From contig JARGXX010000031.1 of assembly GCA_030374765.1 (NCBI GenBank), forward strand, positions 186,001 through 250,000: DNA of 64,000 nucleotides, in the 5' to 3' direction. Below, piece by piece: positions 32,509-42,455 of the stretch (the stretch's first letter is position 1; every line of letters begins with the position of its first letter). The notes under the pieces were generated by a model. It was not told where the DNA came from and did no database searches. It worked only from the letters and a program-made list of their open reading frames with translations. The position numbers and the translations under genes were made by a program. The stretch is from Agarophyton chilense (Eukaryota > Rhodophyta > Florideophyceae > Gracilariales > Gracilariaceae).

Positions 32509-33845
32509 TGAAGGACAAAGTTATTGATTTTCTGTTTCCGGTGGTTGAACATAAGCGAAAATTTATCGTTTTTAGCGGATGTGAAAACGATCAAAAATCA
32601 GAATAATGCTGGTGGTCATGCGATTCTGAGTAGTTTAGAGCTATAAATGACCATCTGAAAGCTTACGTAACTCCGTCACACACTTTATGCATAGACGAAA
32701 GTATGTCACGTTGGTAAGGACTTTGAGGGAACTAGATTGAAATTAGACTTCCACACTACACTGCTTTTGATAGGAAATCTGAAAATGGTTGTGAATTTAG
32801 GACAGTGATTTGTGGAAGAGGTGGAATTATTCTCAAAAAAAAAATGAAAATGGGAGCTACGCAACCAGATGTAAAGCCTTTTAAATCGGATCCTGCGCAT
32901 AGAACAGCTGTTTCAGTGAGACTTTTTGAAAATTGGATCACAACTGATCGAATCGTTTGTGCCGAATCATATTTTTCATTTGTTGAAACAGCCGAAGAGC
33001 TTACAAGAAAAGGAATGAGATTTATTGGGGTTGTAAAAACAGCCACCAGAATGTTTTATATGAAACATCTTTCCGAACTCACGATGACGGCACGAAGCCA
33101 GCACATTTCAATGGTTGCCAAACTGGCTGAATAAAATCGAAAGCTGATGTCTGTGATCTGCGTGGACCATTAGGGGGGATATTTCGTCAGCTTTTGAAGC
33201 AGTACCCAACCAGGAACTCCTATTTCTCGTGCAATATGGAGGAAAAATGATGGAATAACAAAGAAAATTTTGCTTTCTATCGCTATTCCAGAGGTTTGTG
33301 AGGAGTACTAATCTTGTCGTTCAAGAATTGATAGGCATAATAAGTCACGCCTAGGTGATATGAATATGGAAAAAAAGTTTGAACAGAAAGAATGGTCTTT
33401 TGAAGTGAATACTTCTTTGCTGGCAATGTGCGTGGTTGATGCTTAGAATCTCTACAAGAAGACATACGGAAACGCGTTAAATCTTACACAGCATAATTTC
33501 TATTTTTGTCTGGGACACGGACTAATAAATAACAATTAGAATTCTATTCTAACAATTATAATAAAATGTAAGGAAGAAGTGGAAATAGACAACTGATATA
33601 TAGCTGATACTGGTATTCATGTAATGGAGACAAATCAAAAACGAAGAAAACTGAGTGGTTCTTTGACGTCTCAAACATATTCAAGACGATGCAAAGTCTT
33701 CAAAAACACTTCCAAATCAAATTTTGTTTGTTCAGAATGCAATAAATAAAATGATTTGAATGTTTTTATATGTTACAGTGAAATCAAGAGTGATTGTTTT
33801 TTAGATCATCTGAGGGACACTCATAAATCGAACAACATTTAATCA
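32509..33845 (+). pseudogene. piggyBac-like transposase remnant
   Basis: Across frames the segment encodes PSHTLCIDESMSRW (about 32675-32715), ENGCEFRTVICGRGGI, then in the open part 32805-33131 VCAESYFSFVETAEEL and KGMRFIGVVKTATR. These are the conserved blocks of the DDE_Tnp_1_7 (piggyBac) domain. Later come EWSFEVNTSLLAMCVVDA (about 33390-33440) and a cysteine-rich tail (RRCKVF, FVCSECNK, FICYSE, HLRDTH; about 33680-33830) like the C-terminal zinc finger of this family. Many stops and frameshifts. The region upstream was cut by insertion of element B; TTAA target sites were not located. Confidence 0.75.
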
Positions 33846-34165
33846 ACAACATTGAGCTTCATGTGTGAACATGCTTTTTAAAGCTTTTTGAATGCATTTT
33901 TTAAAGTACGAACAAAGCTCAAATTTCTTTACGCTTTCTAATAATTAAATCTGTTTGATTCAACTTACTAAATATATTATGTAATTTGACGAAACTGCCG
34001 CTTTAGCAGATGTCACCTTATTATGTCTTCTGTTCAAGAGAGCGCGAATGCATTTTTAGACCGTAATAAGTTTTAGAATTGGTTGAGCTCCTATAAGAGT
34101 TTTCGAGTTACAATGAACTCAGCGAGTTTTGAACCCTGTGTTTATCACTCTCCCAGCTGTCTGAA
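33846..34165. other. No gene; AT-rich flank of the copia element
   Basis: AT-rich bases with no reading frame of note. CTGAA at 34161-34165 is the left target copy of the copia element (GTGAA on the right, 48683-48687). Confidence 0.5.
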
Positions 34166-34251
34166 TGTCAAACATTACAATGCATAGACAGTACATAACC
34201 TAGAACACGACGACGACGGTGAAGTAAAGAGAGTTAATGCCTTCACTCACA
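34166..34251 (+). repeat. 5' LTR of the copia element
   Basis: 86 bp from TGTCAAAC to CTCACA with a partner at 48597-48682. Both contain the run ACGACGACGACGG and the block GAAGTAAAGAGAGTTA. Confidence 0.85.
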
Positions 34252-34263
34252 GGTTATGAGCCC
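34252..34263 (+). promoter_or_regulatory. Half-tRNA primer-binding site (initiator tRNA-Met type)
   Basis: GGTTATGAGCCC directly follows the LTR. Its complement GGGCTCATAACC reads as the anticodon loop and stem of initiator tRNA-Met (anticodon CAT). Priming by a tRNA-iMet cut in the anticodon region is known for Drosophila copia and yeast Ty5. This is inference from sequence likeness. Confidence 0.6.
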
Positions 34264-34502
34264 TTCGCTAGCCACATAGCGCATTTCAAGAACAAACGCC
34301 TCCCCACCACCACCCCGACAACGCCGTCACGGATTCCCAGCAACTACGCCTAGCCCGCCGCCTCGGGCGTGAGCTGTAACGCGACCCACACCTACAACAG
34401 CTCTACTCACACGTAATACACAATTCCAACGACAATCATACACCAACCGACACAACACAACATACCTCACACGTCACATTCCACTCACTCGCCACATCAC
34501 CC

Positions 34503-35185
34503 ATGGACACCGACAGAGCCCCCAAGATCCCTGATCTCGACATAACCAACTATTCTTTATGGTTTCTAGCACTCAAAACTTATGCAGCAACCATAGACGC
34601 ACTCGAACATTTACAAAGCAACCCTCAACCTCCAACCGACGAAACAGCCAACAAAACATTCAAAATCAAGAAGAATCGTCAGCTCTCAGCCGTGCTCAGC
34701 AGCGTCTCGATAGACATTCTGGGCTTACTTCTGATACCAGGAGAAGAACCCTCTACCCACGACCTAATTCAAAGCATCATCAAGCACATCACACAAACCA
34801 CCAAGAAGGATCACCAATTCCTCAAAACAGAGGCGGAAAGCATCGAACTGGAAGACATTACCAAGTTCGAAACTTACTTCAAAGATCACCTCGAACTTTG
34901 CAAAAAAATGGTCGCTGCAAGATATCCGAACATAGCGGAAGAGGACACAAATATCGACTTCCTTATATATGGACTGAAGAAGCACGCCACACTCACACCA
35001 ATACTAGGTCACATACTTGCGAACAAACCCGCCACAGTTCGGAACGTCATTTGAATCTTCAAGTCACTCAGCAACCCATATCCAACGTTGCAAGCTTCAG
35101 TTCCACCGCAGCCAACATCAAGTTTCACCGGGGACTATAACACACCACGTCCGAACGACAGACGCCCAGCATACCCCGTACGACG
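34503..35185 (+). pseudogene. gag of the copia element, 5' part
   Basis: ATG at 34503. The product starts MDTDRAPKIPDL and has NYSLWFLALKTYAA, the hallmark N-terminal block of copia Gag, then KNRQLSAVLSSV and a helical capsid region. A TGA at 35052-35054 interrupts it, but the same frame stays open (PQPTSSFTGDYN, RPAYPVRR) until element C cuts in at 35186 after CGACG. The rest of gag resumes at 45476. Confidence 0.75.
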
Positions 35186-36049
35186 TGAAGAGCAACGTCC
35201 TCCAGGGAGGTTTTTGGGGACTTAAGTTTTTTCCGGAGCCTCCGGCGTGCAACCTCGTTATGAGTAGGAGTAATCTGTCTTCACGGCGATGGCCGGAACG
35301 CCGGTGATGCACCGGCGGGACCGGGTGCCATACACGTGGCCGCAGCGCCCGCACGACACGTGGCCGCCAGATTGGCCCCTTTGTTAGACGGACATTTAGC
35401 TATTTAGGATAGACTTTATTTATTCTATTCTACGGTGACTACAGTACTTAGGCCGCCGGCCTCGCGGCCGCCGGTCCAGTAAAGTCTCCCCAACAAGGGT
35501 GATCTTGGTCTTCCAGATCTTGGCTCTGGGTCGAACCGCCTGCGCGGATATACAACTCCTTACGGAGGGATTTCCCGTGGTGTACGGCTTCCCAACCCCC
35601 TTGGACGTTCGAGCAGCCTTCGTGTGTTGGGTATCTATTCCCACTTTCGTGGTTCCGCCCGTGTATACGGATTGCTACACCCGGCAGTGCTAGCTATTCC
35701 CGAGTCCCCTCTTGCGACTCGTGGTCAACCTCGCCCTCTTGCCTCAGTTCCCATTTTCCTTTCCTTTTCCTCCCCTTCATTGGGCAATTCCCGCTCTTGC
35801 GGCTCGCACTGACACCTGTCGTGTTCGCCACTCTCGTGGGTTTTGCCTCCTCAGAGGATACGCAAACACCGCTTCGGCGGATATTCTCGGCTTCTTTCAG
35901 CCTCCCTGCGCCCGTCGCGACGGTTCGGCTCTGGCTTACACCCGGCATTGCGCGCCAATCCCTGGGAGGGCTCTACCGCGCCGGTTACCTCGTGAGAGGA
36001 AGATCCGGACGTCTTCGTAGGTTTTCCCCCTTGGGGGCATTGTCCTACA
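35186..36049 (+). repeat. 5' LTR of element C
   Basis: TGAAGAGCAACG to TTGTCCTACA. The last 200 bases hold seven short perfect hairpins, at 35846-35857, 35869-35880 (CCGC-TTCG-GCGG), 35912-35923, 35960-35970, 35975-35985, 35988-35999 and 36026-36037. Confidence 0.93.
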
Positions 36050-36052
36050 AAT

Positions 36053-36070
36053 TGGTCTCCCGACTTAGAA
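36053..36070 (+). promoter_or_regulatory. Primer-binding site of element C
   Basis: TGGTCTCCCGACTTAGAA, three bases after the 5' LTR. The complement ends in CCA, as a tRNA 3' end should. The tRNA could not be identified from memory. Confidence 0.7.
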
Positions 36071-36172
36071 GTCAAGATCGCTTGTGTCCTCTCTGAGGTT
36101 GTTTTCCGTTCACCGGGTTTTCTCCGGTCTCACCGGTTTGCTTTCTATTCTTCTGTCGAGACGGTGTGGCCA

Positions 36173-37187
36173 ATGCCGAGGAAACCGCCTAGCATGGAGC
36201 CTTTTGCAACACGCAGTCGTTCCCGCCAAAGCGGTGATGCCAGGGGCACTGATGTTCCACCGGCCCTGGCTCCAACACCCCATTCCCGGGAGATACCGGT
36301 CACCGGCACTGAAGACCCGCAGCCCGATTCCGGGTTAACGACCGTCGCAACGGTGGTTTCTCCGCCTCCGCGGTTGGTCGACCAAGCGCGGATTTTACGC
36401 TTGGAAGAGCAGCTCTGCTCCCTGCGGGCTGCTCACAATACCCTCCCGAGGGAGTTCACGTCTTTACGAGGAAGCCTCGCTAACCCCCCTCCAAGTGAGT
36501 TAGCCGAGGATATCCGCGTATTGCGGTCGGACGTCAATACACTACTCGAGTGTTTTGGCGCTCCGTCTTTCTTCGCAGAAGGTATGAAGAATCGCTTCGA
36601 GCGTCTCCGAAGCCGACTTGAGTCGGTCGAGGGGACGTTAACCTCGCCCTCGAACGAGGCTAGACCGGTTGTCTCTCATCGAGAGACCCAGTCGCGGAAC
36701 CGGAAGAGCCGGAAGAACCGGGATTCTAACCGTAAGCACGGACACCCGTACGACTCATCATCTGAGTCGGACGGTAAACCGAGTGACTCGGAGAGTTCCG
36801 ATTCGTCGGTGAGCGATGACCCACAGGATCGTTATGGGCGCTCTTCCCGCTCAAAGCGGTCCTCTGCCACCTACGGGGCCATCCGGTCGCGCCCCAAGGG
36901 TCGGCGACATCCGGGCCTCAAAAACCCTTTTCCTCCCCTTCATTGGGCAATTCCCGCTCTTGCGGCTCGCACTGACACCTGTCGTGCTCGCCACTCTCGT
37001 GGGTTTTGCCTCCTCAGAGGATACGCAAGCACCTCTTCGGCGGATATTCTCGGCTTCTTTCAGCCTCCCTGCGCCCGTCGCGACGGTTCGGCTCCGGCTT
37101 ACACCCGGCATTGCGCGCCGATCCCTGGGAGGGCTCTACCGCGCCTGTTACCTCGTGAGAGGAAGATCCGGACGTCTTCGTAGGTTT
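36173..37187 (+). pseudogene. Rearranged gag of element C
   Basis: ATG at 36173 (an in-frame GTG lies 9 bases before). The first 250 residues are a proper Gag N-terminus: a coiled-coil-like stretch (ARILRLEEQLCSLRAAHN, LAEDIRVLRSDVNTLLE), a basic tract (RNRKSRKNRDSNRK) and a Ser/Asp tract (SSSESDGKPSDSESSDSS). From about 36930 the frame runs into a copy of LTR sequence (equivalent to 35765-36020) and ends at 37181-37183. The capsid core and zinc knuckle that belong here are absent. The product would be a truncated Gag fused to a translated LTR piece. Confidence 0.75.
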
Positions 37188-37325
37188 TCCTCCTACCGGT
37201 CACCGGCACTTAAGACCCGCAGCCCGATTCCGGGTTAACGACCGTCGCAACGGTGGTTTCTCCGCCTGCGCGCTTGGTCGACCAACCGCGGAGGCGGAGA
37301 AACCAACCCCTTGCGACGGTCGTGG
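36930..37325 (+). repeat. Duplicated LTR and gag pieces with a palindrome
   Basis: 36930-37187 repeats the LTR bases around 35765-36020. 37193-37280 repeats gag bases 36294-36380 (ACCGGTCACCGGCACT). Then 37288-37325 is the inverted copy of 37239-37273: ACGACCGTCGCAA pairs with TTGCGACGGTCGT and GGTTTCTCCGCCT with AGGCGGAGAAACC. Two forward jumps and one strand turn are what template switching by reverse transcriptase would leave. This patch replaces the missing 3' half of gag. Confidence 0.8.
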
Positions 37326-37367
37326 ATACGGATTAGAAATAACTGGGTCCCGGATAGAGTTTTGGTA

Positions 37368-40300
37368 ATGGCCAAGCGTAACTACAAGGTTTACGCTGAC
37401 CTTGGTCTGCACACGCAGTTTATGGTGAGATATCTCACTGAACTGGATACAGGTGCTGGGCCGAACTTTATTGTGGAATCGGTTTTACCCCCGCCATTGC
37501 GGTCAGTCATCCGTTCTGAAACGGTACCCGACGTCTCAGACGCCAATAACAACCCGTTGAAAACGGTTGGTGTGATCGACCTGGTCGTCAGGCTAGGGCG
37601 GATGGTGGTTAAACTAACTTTTATTGTGTGCCGCTCGCTGGCCGCGCCAGTTATACTGGGATGTGACTACCGCGACAGGTTTGTCGACGCCATCCGCCCA
37701 CGCCTTAAGCAGGTGGAACCTGAGGACGGATCGACCGTCCCCATTGTTCGTCAACCGCTGAAGCGGGCATCGAGGAAACACGTTCCTCTACCTGCTGAGC
37801 AGGAACCCACACCGGCGAACCGCGATTCTACGAAGCTACGCGTTGCCTCTTCAGTCACCATACCCCCGGAGAGCCAGGTTATGGTTTCAGTCAATTCCCG
37901 TCAACACGGTTTTCGGGTTGTTCAGCCCTTGCCCTCGTTGTACGAGAAATTTCAGTTAACCGTTGCGAACGGAATCGTGCAAGTCACGCCGAATTCCCCT
38001 TTCAGGATGTTGGTTGCCAATCTGGGAAAGGCTCCCCAGACGCTGGCAAAGAACCAAGTCATTGGGTCTGTGACGCCGCACCCGCTCGCGATGCTCCCTA
38101 CAAATGTGACGGCTGCCGAAGTACTCGGAATAACTCCCTCTACCGAGGATGGTCTCCCGGTATCCGGTGCAGAAACCTCCGGGGAGGCACAGCAGTTGGC
38201 GCTCGATAAAACCGTCAAGACGGATGCATTTCCGACCTCGTCGGTTCCCACACCTGACAGCAGGGCACAGCCTACGAGCTACGATAAGATAGACCCGATC
38301 AAGGCCCTCGAGGACCTGGACCTGAGTCATGTACCGGTCTCACACCGGGACCGCTTACGCGGAATGCTACGCGAGTTTACCACAATGTGGGACAGCTCAC
38401 TGGGTGAGATCAATACAACCGAACATCGGATAGACTTGCTACCGGACGCACGTCCGGTTGCACAACCCCCTTACAGGGCGGGACCGAAAGCTCGGGAGGA
38501 GGAAGAATTTCAGGTGGACAAGATGCTCCGTTCTGGAGTCATCGAGCCCGCCCAATCTCCTTGGGCTTCACCGGTGGTGCTGGCCCTCAAGGCTGACGGC
38601 ACGTGGCGGTTTTGCGTTGACTACCGCCGCCTCAATGCCGTCACCGTGAGGGACACCTACCCGATTCCGCGCATGGACGAGTGTAAAGACTTGCTCGGGG
38701 ACGCTACCGTGTTTACGGCTCTGGATGCTACCTGGGGCTACTGGCAAGTCCCAGTCCGGGAAGAGGACCGAGACAAAACCGCGTTTGTTTGCCACTCGGG
38801 TTCCTACCGCTTCAAGCGGATGCCGTTTGGTTTAACCAATGCACCGGCCACCTTTCAAAGGGCCATAGGCATACTGATGTCGCGTTTCAAGTGGCGCACG
38901 TGCCTCGTCTACTTGGACGACATCATTGTCTTTTCCAGAAACCTGGACGATCACCTGACCCACGTGCGGGACGTGATGACCGTACTGCGAGACGCAGGAA
39001 TAACCCTCAAGTTGAGGAAGTGCGAGTTCTTCACCGAAACGGTGAAGTATCTCGGGCACGTCATCCGTCCAGGACGGTTAATGATCGAACAAGTTCATAT
39101 CAAGTCCCTCTGTGAGGCGAAGGAGCCCCGTACTCAAACGGAGCTCCGATCCTTTTTAGGTCTTGTCAACGTCTATCGACGGTTTATACCGAGTTTCTCG
39201 GATATCGCCGCTCCGCTAAACGCGCTACTGCGGAAGGGCCAGCCATCGAAGCTTGCGCCATTTACCACCGATCAGTCGGAATCTTTTCGCCTCTTGATTA
39301 AGGCAGTTACGACAGCTCCCATCCCATCCTTGCCCAAACCTGGGCTTCCCTACTCCATCGACACCGACGCCAGCGACCACCAGGTGAGCCGCGCACTGTT
39401 CCAAACCACCGCCAAGCGGGAACGGAAACCAATTGGCTATTGGTCCCGCACGCTGAACGTCCACGAGCGCAACTACTCGGTCTCCGAGAAAGAGTGCCTC
39501 GCAGTGGTCTGGGCGCTATCCACTCTGCGCCCATACCTCATGGGCGTTCATTTAACCGTATACAAGGACCATGCCTCGATAGGGTGGCTGCTGAACATCG
39601 AAGATCCTTCTGGCCGCTTAATGCGGTGGCGCCTTCGCTTAGCGGAATTCGACTTCGAGGTCGTCTACAAAAAGGGTGTCCAGAACACCCAAGCAGACGC
39701 CCTCTCTCGATTACCTACGACAGGTGAAGCACTTGCCGACCCGGAGGTCGACGAGATCCCGTGCTTTACCTTGGAAGGGGAAACACCGACGGAGTCGGAT
39801 TGGCCCGAAACCGGGGAAGACACCATGGAAATGGATGAGCTACTCGCAGCGCGCGAGAATGAAACACCCGTACCCGGGAGCTTTGTACCCATCTCCACCG
39901 AGGAGATGATCCGAGAACAGTTCGGCGACCCGTTCTGCACGCGCATACGGGCCCGCCTAAACGGTGGAGAGGACCTCCCGTTCGAGGTAAACGACATCGG
40001 TTACCTCGTCCGGACGGTGGACCACCGATCCCAGATCGTGGTCACCCACACCCTGCAAACCAGGGTGCTCCACCTCTCACACTACCCGACCCTCGGGGGA
40101 CACTCCGGTGGAAGAAAACTTTATCTAACCCTGCGAAGGGACTTTTATTGGCCCGCTATGGCGGTTGATTGCTACGCTACGGTGCAGTTCTGCACTCAAT
40201 GCGCAAAGAACCGGGTAAAACTCCGGAAGCACTCCAAACGGATGAAGCTTTTCCCCGCAAGGGCGCCCCTCGAGTTTGTTGCAATCGACATTCTCGGGCC

Positions 40301-40808
40301 TCTACTCAAGACGCGCAAGGGAAATAAGTTCCTCTTGGTTATCACTGACCGCTTTTCGAAGCTGGTGCGCACCGTACCTTTACGGAAGATCACCGCTTTC
40401 ACGGTTGCAAACGCCTTCGTTACGCACTGGGCGTTCGTTTATGGCCCTCCGATAGAGGTTCTATCTGATAACGGTAAGCAGCTCGCCTCTAAGTTCTACC
40501 AGGACGTCTGCCGCATCCTCGACGTCAAGAACCTGTTTACTACCACCTACCACCTGCAAACAAACGGGCAGGTGGAACGCTTCAACCGCACCCTACTCGC
40601 GTCGCTACGCTCCTACATATCCGATCACCCAATGACGTGGGACATTTATTCTGATGCTATCACCTACGCCTACAACACGCAGGTTCACCGGACAAGCAGT
40701 CTGACTCCCTTCGAGCTTGTGCTCTCCAGGACATCCCCGCCAGTGGCGGTCGAACCCAAACACAGGGTCAACTCTTTCCCATCCGTGGGTCAATACCGCC
40801 TCAAGTGA
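37368..40808 (+). CDS. pol polyprotein of element C (protease, RT, RNase H, integrase)
   Basis: The start is the ATG at 37368, which overlaps a TAA of the gag frame (TAATGGCC). The frame is open for 1146 codons up to a TGA at 40806-40808. Protease LDTGAGPNF (Asp27). RT with VDYRRLNAVTVRDTYPIPRM, FTALDATWGYW and the intact YLDD box (Asp517, Asp518). RNase H with SIDTDAS (Asp665, Asp667), SEKECLAVVWAL, and YKDH where TDH is usual. Integrase with finger CTQCAK and catalytic Asp974 (AIDILG), Asp1034 (LSDNG) and Glu1070 (QVERFN); the 59- and 35-residue spacings fit DDE integrases. It looks functional apart from the early stop that removes the tail and chromodomain. CCG/CGG hairpins run through the gene. 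Confidence 0.92.
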   Translation: MAKRNYKVYADLGLHTQFMVRYLTELDTGAGPNFIVESVLPPPLRSVIRSETVPDVSDANNNPLKTVGVIDLVVRLGRMVVKLTFIVCRSLAAPVILGCDYRDRFVDAIRPRLKQVEPEDGSTVPIVRQPLKRASRKHVPLPAEQEPTPANRDSTKLRVASSVTIPPESQVMVSVNSRQHGFRVVQPLPSLYEKFQLTVANGIVQVTPNSPFRMLVANLGKAPQTLAKNQVIGSVTPHPLAMLPTNVTAAEVLGITPSTEDGLPVSGAETSGEAQQLALDKTVKTDAFPTSSVPTPDSRAQPTSYDKIDPIKALEDLDLSHVPVSHRDRLRGMLREFTTMWDSSLGEINTTEHRIDLLPDARPVAQPPYRAGPKAREEEEFQVDKMLRSGVIEPAQSPWASPVVLALKADGTWRFCVDYRRLNAVTVRDTYPIPRMDECKDLLGDATVFTALDATWGYWQVPVREEDRDKTAFVCHSGSYRFKRMPFGLTNAPATFQRAIGILMSRFKWRTCLVYLDDIIVFSRNLDDHLTHVRDVMTVLRDAGITLKLRKCEFFTETVKYLGHVIRPGRLMIEQVHIKSLCEAKEPRTQTELRSFLGLVNVYRRFIPSFSDIAAPLNALLRKGQPSKLAPFTTDQSESFRLLIKAVTTAPIPSLPKPGLPYSIDTDASDHQVSRALFQTTAKRERKPIGYWSRTLNVHERNYSVSEKECLAVVWALSTLRPYLMGVHLTVYKDHASIGWLLNIEDPSGRLMRWRLRLAEFDFEVVYKKGVQNTQADALSRLPTTGEALADPEVDEIPCFTLEGETPTESDWPETGEDTMEMDELLAARENETPVPGSFVPISTEEMIREQFGDPFCTRIRARLNGGEDLPFEVNDIGYLVRTVDHRSQIVVTHTLQTRVLHLSHYPTLGGHSGGRKLYLTLRRDFYWPAMAVDCYATVQFCTQCAKNRVKLRKHSKRMKLFPARAPLEFVAIDILGPLLKTRKGNKFLLVITDRFSKLVRTVPLRKITAFTVANAFVTHWAFVYGPPIEVLSDNGKQLASKFYQDVCRILDVKNLFTTTYHLQTNGQVERFNRTLLASLRSYISDHPMTWDIYSDAITYAYNTQVHRTSSLTPFELVLSRTSPPVAVEPKHRVNSFPSVGQYRLK

Positions 40809-42455
40809 AAGAACTGGTTTACCAAGCTCGTAAGGGTCGCCCGGAAGTCCATGGAACATGCCCAGGCCGCCTACAAGCGGGATTTTGATAACCGCTTACG
40901 CGGACCACTACCGGCACCGCCCAAGCCGGGAACCTACGTGTTCGTTCGCCGGGAGTACTACAACCCCCGGACCGACAAGCGTCACAAGCTCTCGCCTGTC
41001 GCTGAAGGTCCGCTCCGGGTCGTGTCCTCCCTCCCCGGCACCGTTGTGGTGGACAAGAACGGCGACCACGAACGTCTTTCACAAGACCGCATCGTAGCCG
41101 CCCCACTGCCGCAGGCGGAAAACGCATCAGCCCCCGTCGAAACGGCCTCGGATACCCCGGGTACAACGGTGGCACCACGCCCTGCCGTGGTACCGCACCC
41201 CTCACGGGGTCTCTCCGATATACCGACTTTATCGGAACCACCGGCAATGCCGGAAACAACTGGCCCTCGCGACCAGCTACCCTTACGGGCGCTGCGCAGC
41301 GGTATTTATACCCGCCATGTGGTTAGTCCACCATCACCCGTCGCTCCGTCTAAGGAGGGGGAGGGGACCCGCTCAATCGCGGAAGCATCGCCGTCGCAAC
41401 GGAAGTTTAACCGGACACCCCGGGCAAGGCCCCCGAGCGGGCAACCGGCATCGTCGCCGGACGCCAATCCGCTCCCGCGGGACGCGGCGGTCAACCCGAC
41501 CGCCACGCAACCCCGCAAGGGGGACCAAGGCGCTCGAAAACCCGAAGCCGGGAAGCGAGACCCTACGGACGCTCTGCATCTCGTGGAAGCAACTGAGGGC
41601 TCCCCGCACATTCGCGGTCGCACACCGAGCGTTTCGGTCGATACCGGTACTCCGGGGGGCGCTGCGCAAGCAGGTATAGCGAGCCACTCCGTTGAGAACG
41701 GTACGAACCCCATGAGGGAAAAGGGGCGCGACGACAAGTCGAAAACCGCCTCCCTTGCCGAACAATCGGAGCCAACCGTCCGCGACGGCCCGACCACCCG
41801 TCCTCAGGGTCACGTGACCCGGGCGGGAGATCGGACCAATGGGCACCCGGCATCCCGGTCATTGGCTGACAGCCACCCCGCGGAGGCGGACCACCGGGAC
41901 GGTGAACCACTCACCGCCCACGGCGCACCGCACGGCGGAAACTGCCCACCAATGGGAACGCCGCATGCCGCAAATCAAGCGGAAGCCTCCGGCGAACCGT
42001 CACCATGACGGAAGGAACCCCGCCAACTCGCGGTAAGAGCGGACTTCAGGGAAGCCCCTACCGCCCAGTGGAAACACAACCCGGCCGCGCCAGCAACTTC
42101 CGAGAAGCGGTACGGCAGCCCCGGCAACCCGGCAACAACCGCAGATCGGAATGGCAAACCGGGTGACCCGGAACAGGCGACGACGAGCCCAGCACCACGC
42201 GGCGCTGAGGCTCGGGTCACCACCACCCGGCAAGGCCGGCAAGTTTACGTGCAGGAGTACGTCCTCGATCGAATCGTCGGACATAGCTACGATGAGCACG
42301 GGGTGCTCCAGTACCGGACCCGCTGGTACGGATACGGGCCGGAGTGGGACACCCCGGAGCCCATCGAGCACCTCCCGCTCTCCGCGGTAATGCGATACCA
42401 CCGCCTTGCGGGGACCGCACTCCCAGCCACACTGGTAAACGCCCAAGAGGGATAA
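40809..42455 (+). pseudogene. pol tail and chromodomain of element C, behind stop codons
   Basis: The reading frame of pol continues unbroken after the TGA at 40806-40808, is interrupted once more by TGA at 42006-42008, and ends TAA at 42453-42455. It encodes the integrase C-terminal barrel (VAEGPLRVVSSLPGTVVVDK), a long Pro/Arg-rich linker of about 350 residues, and a chromodomain (YVLDRIVGHSYDEHGVLQYR, then WYGYGPEWDTPEP). In elements A2 and B no stop lies at the first position, so in C it is a loss. Both stops are TGA and could arise from TGG or CGA by one change. Confidence 0.8.

Noticed and set aside
40806..42008. TGA read as an amino acid in this genome
   Set aside because: The only TGA-interrupted frame this suggests is that of element C. 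Host genes such as RNase H2B end in TGA, and other elements carry TAA and TAG stops, so a recoded TGA is not supported.
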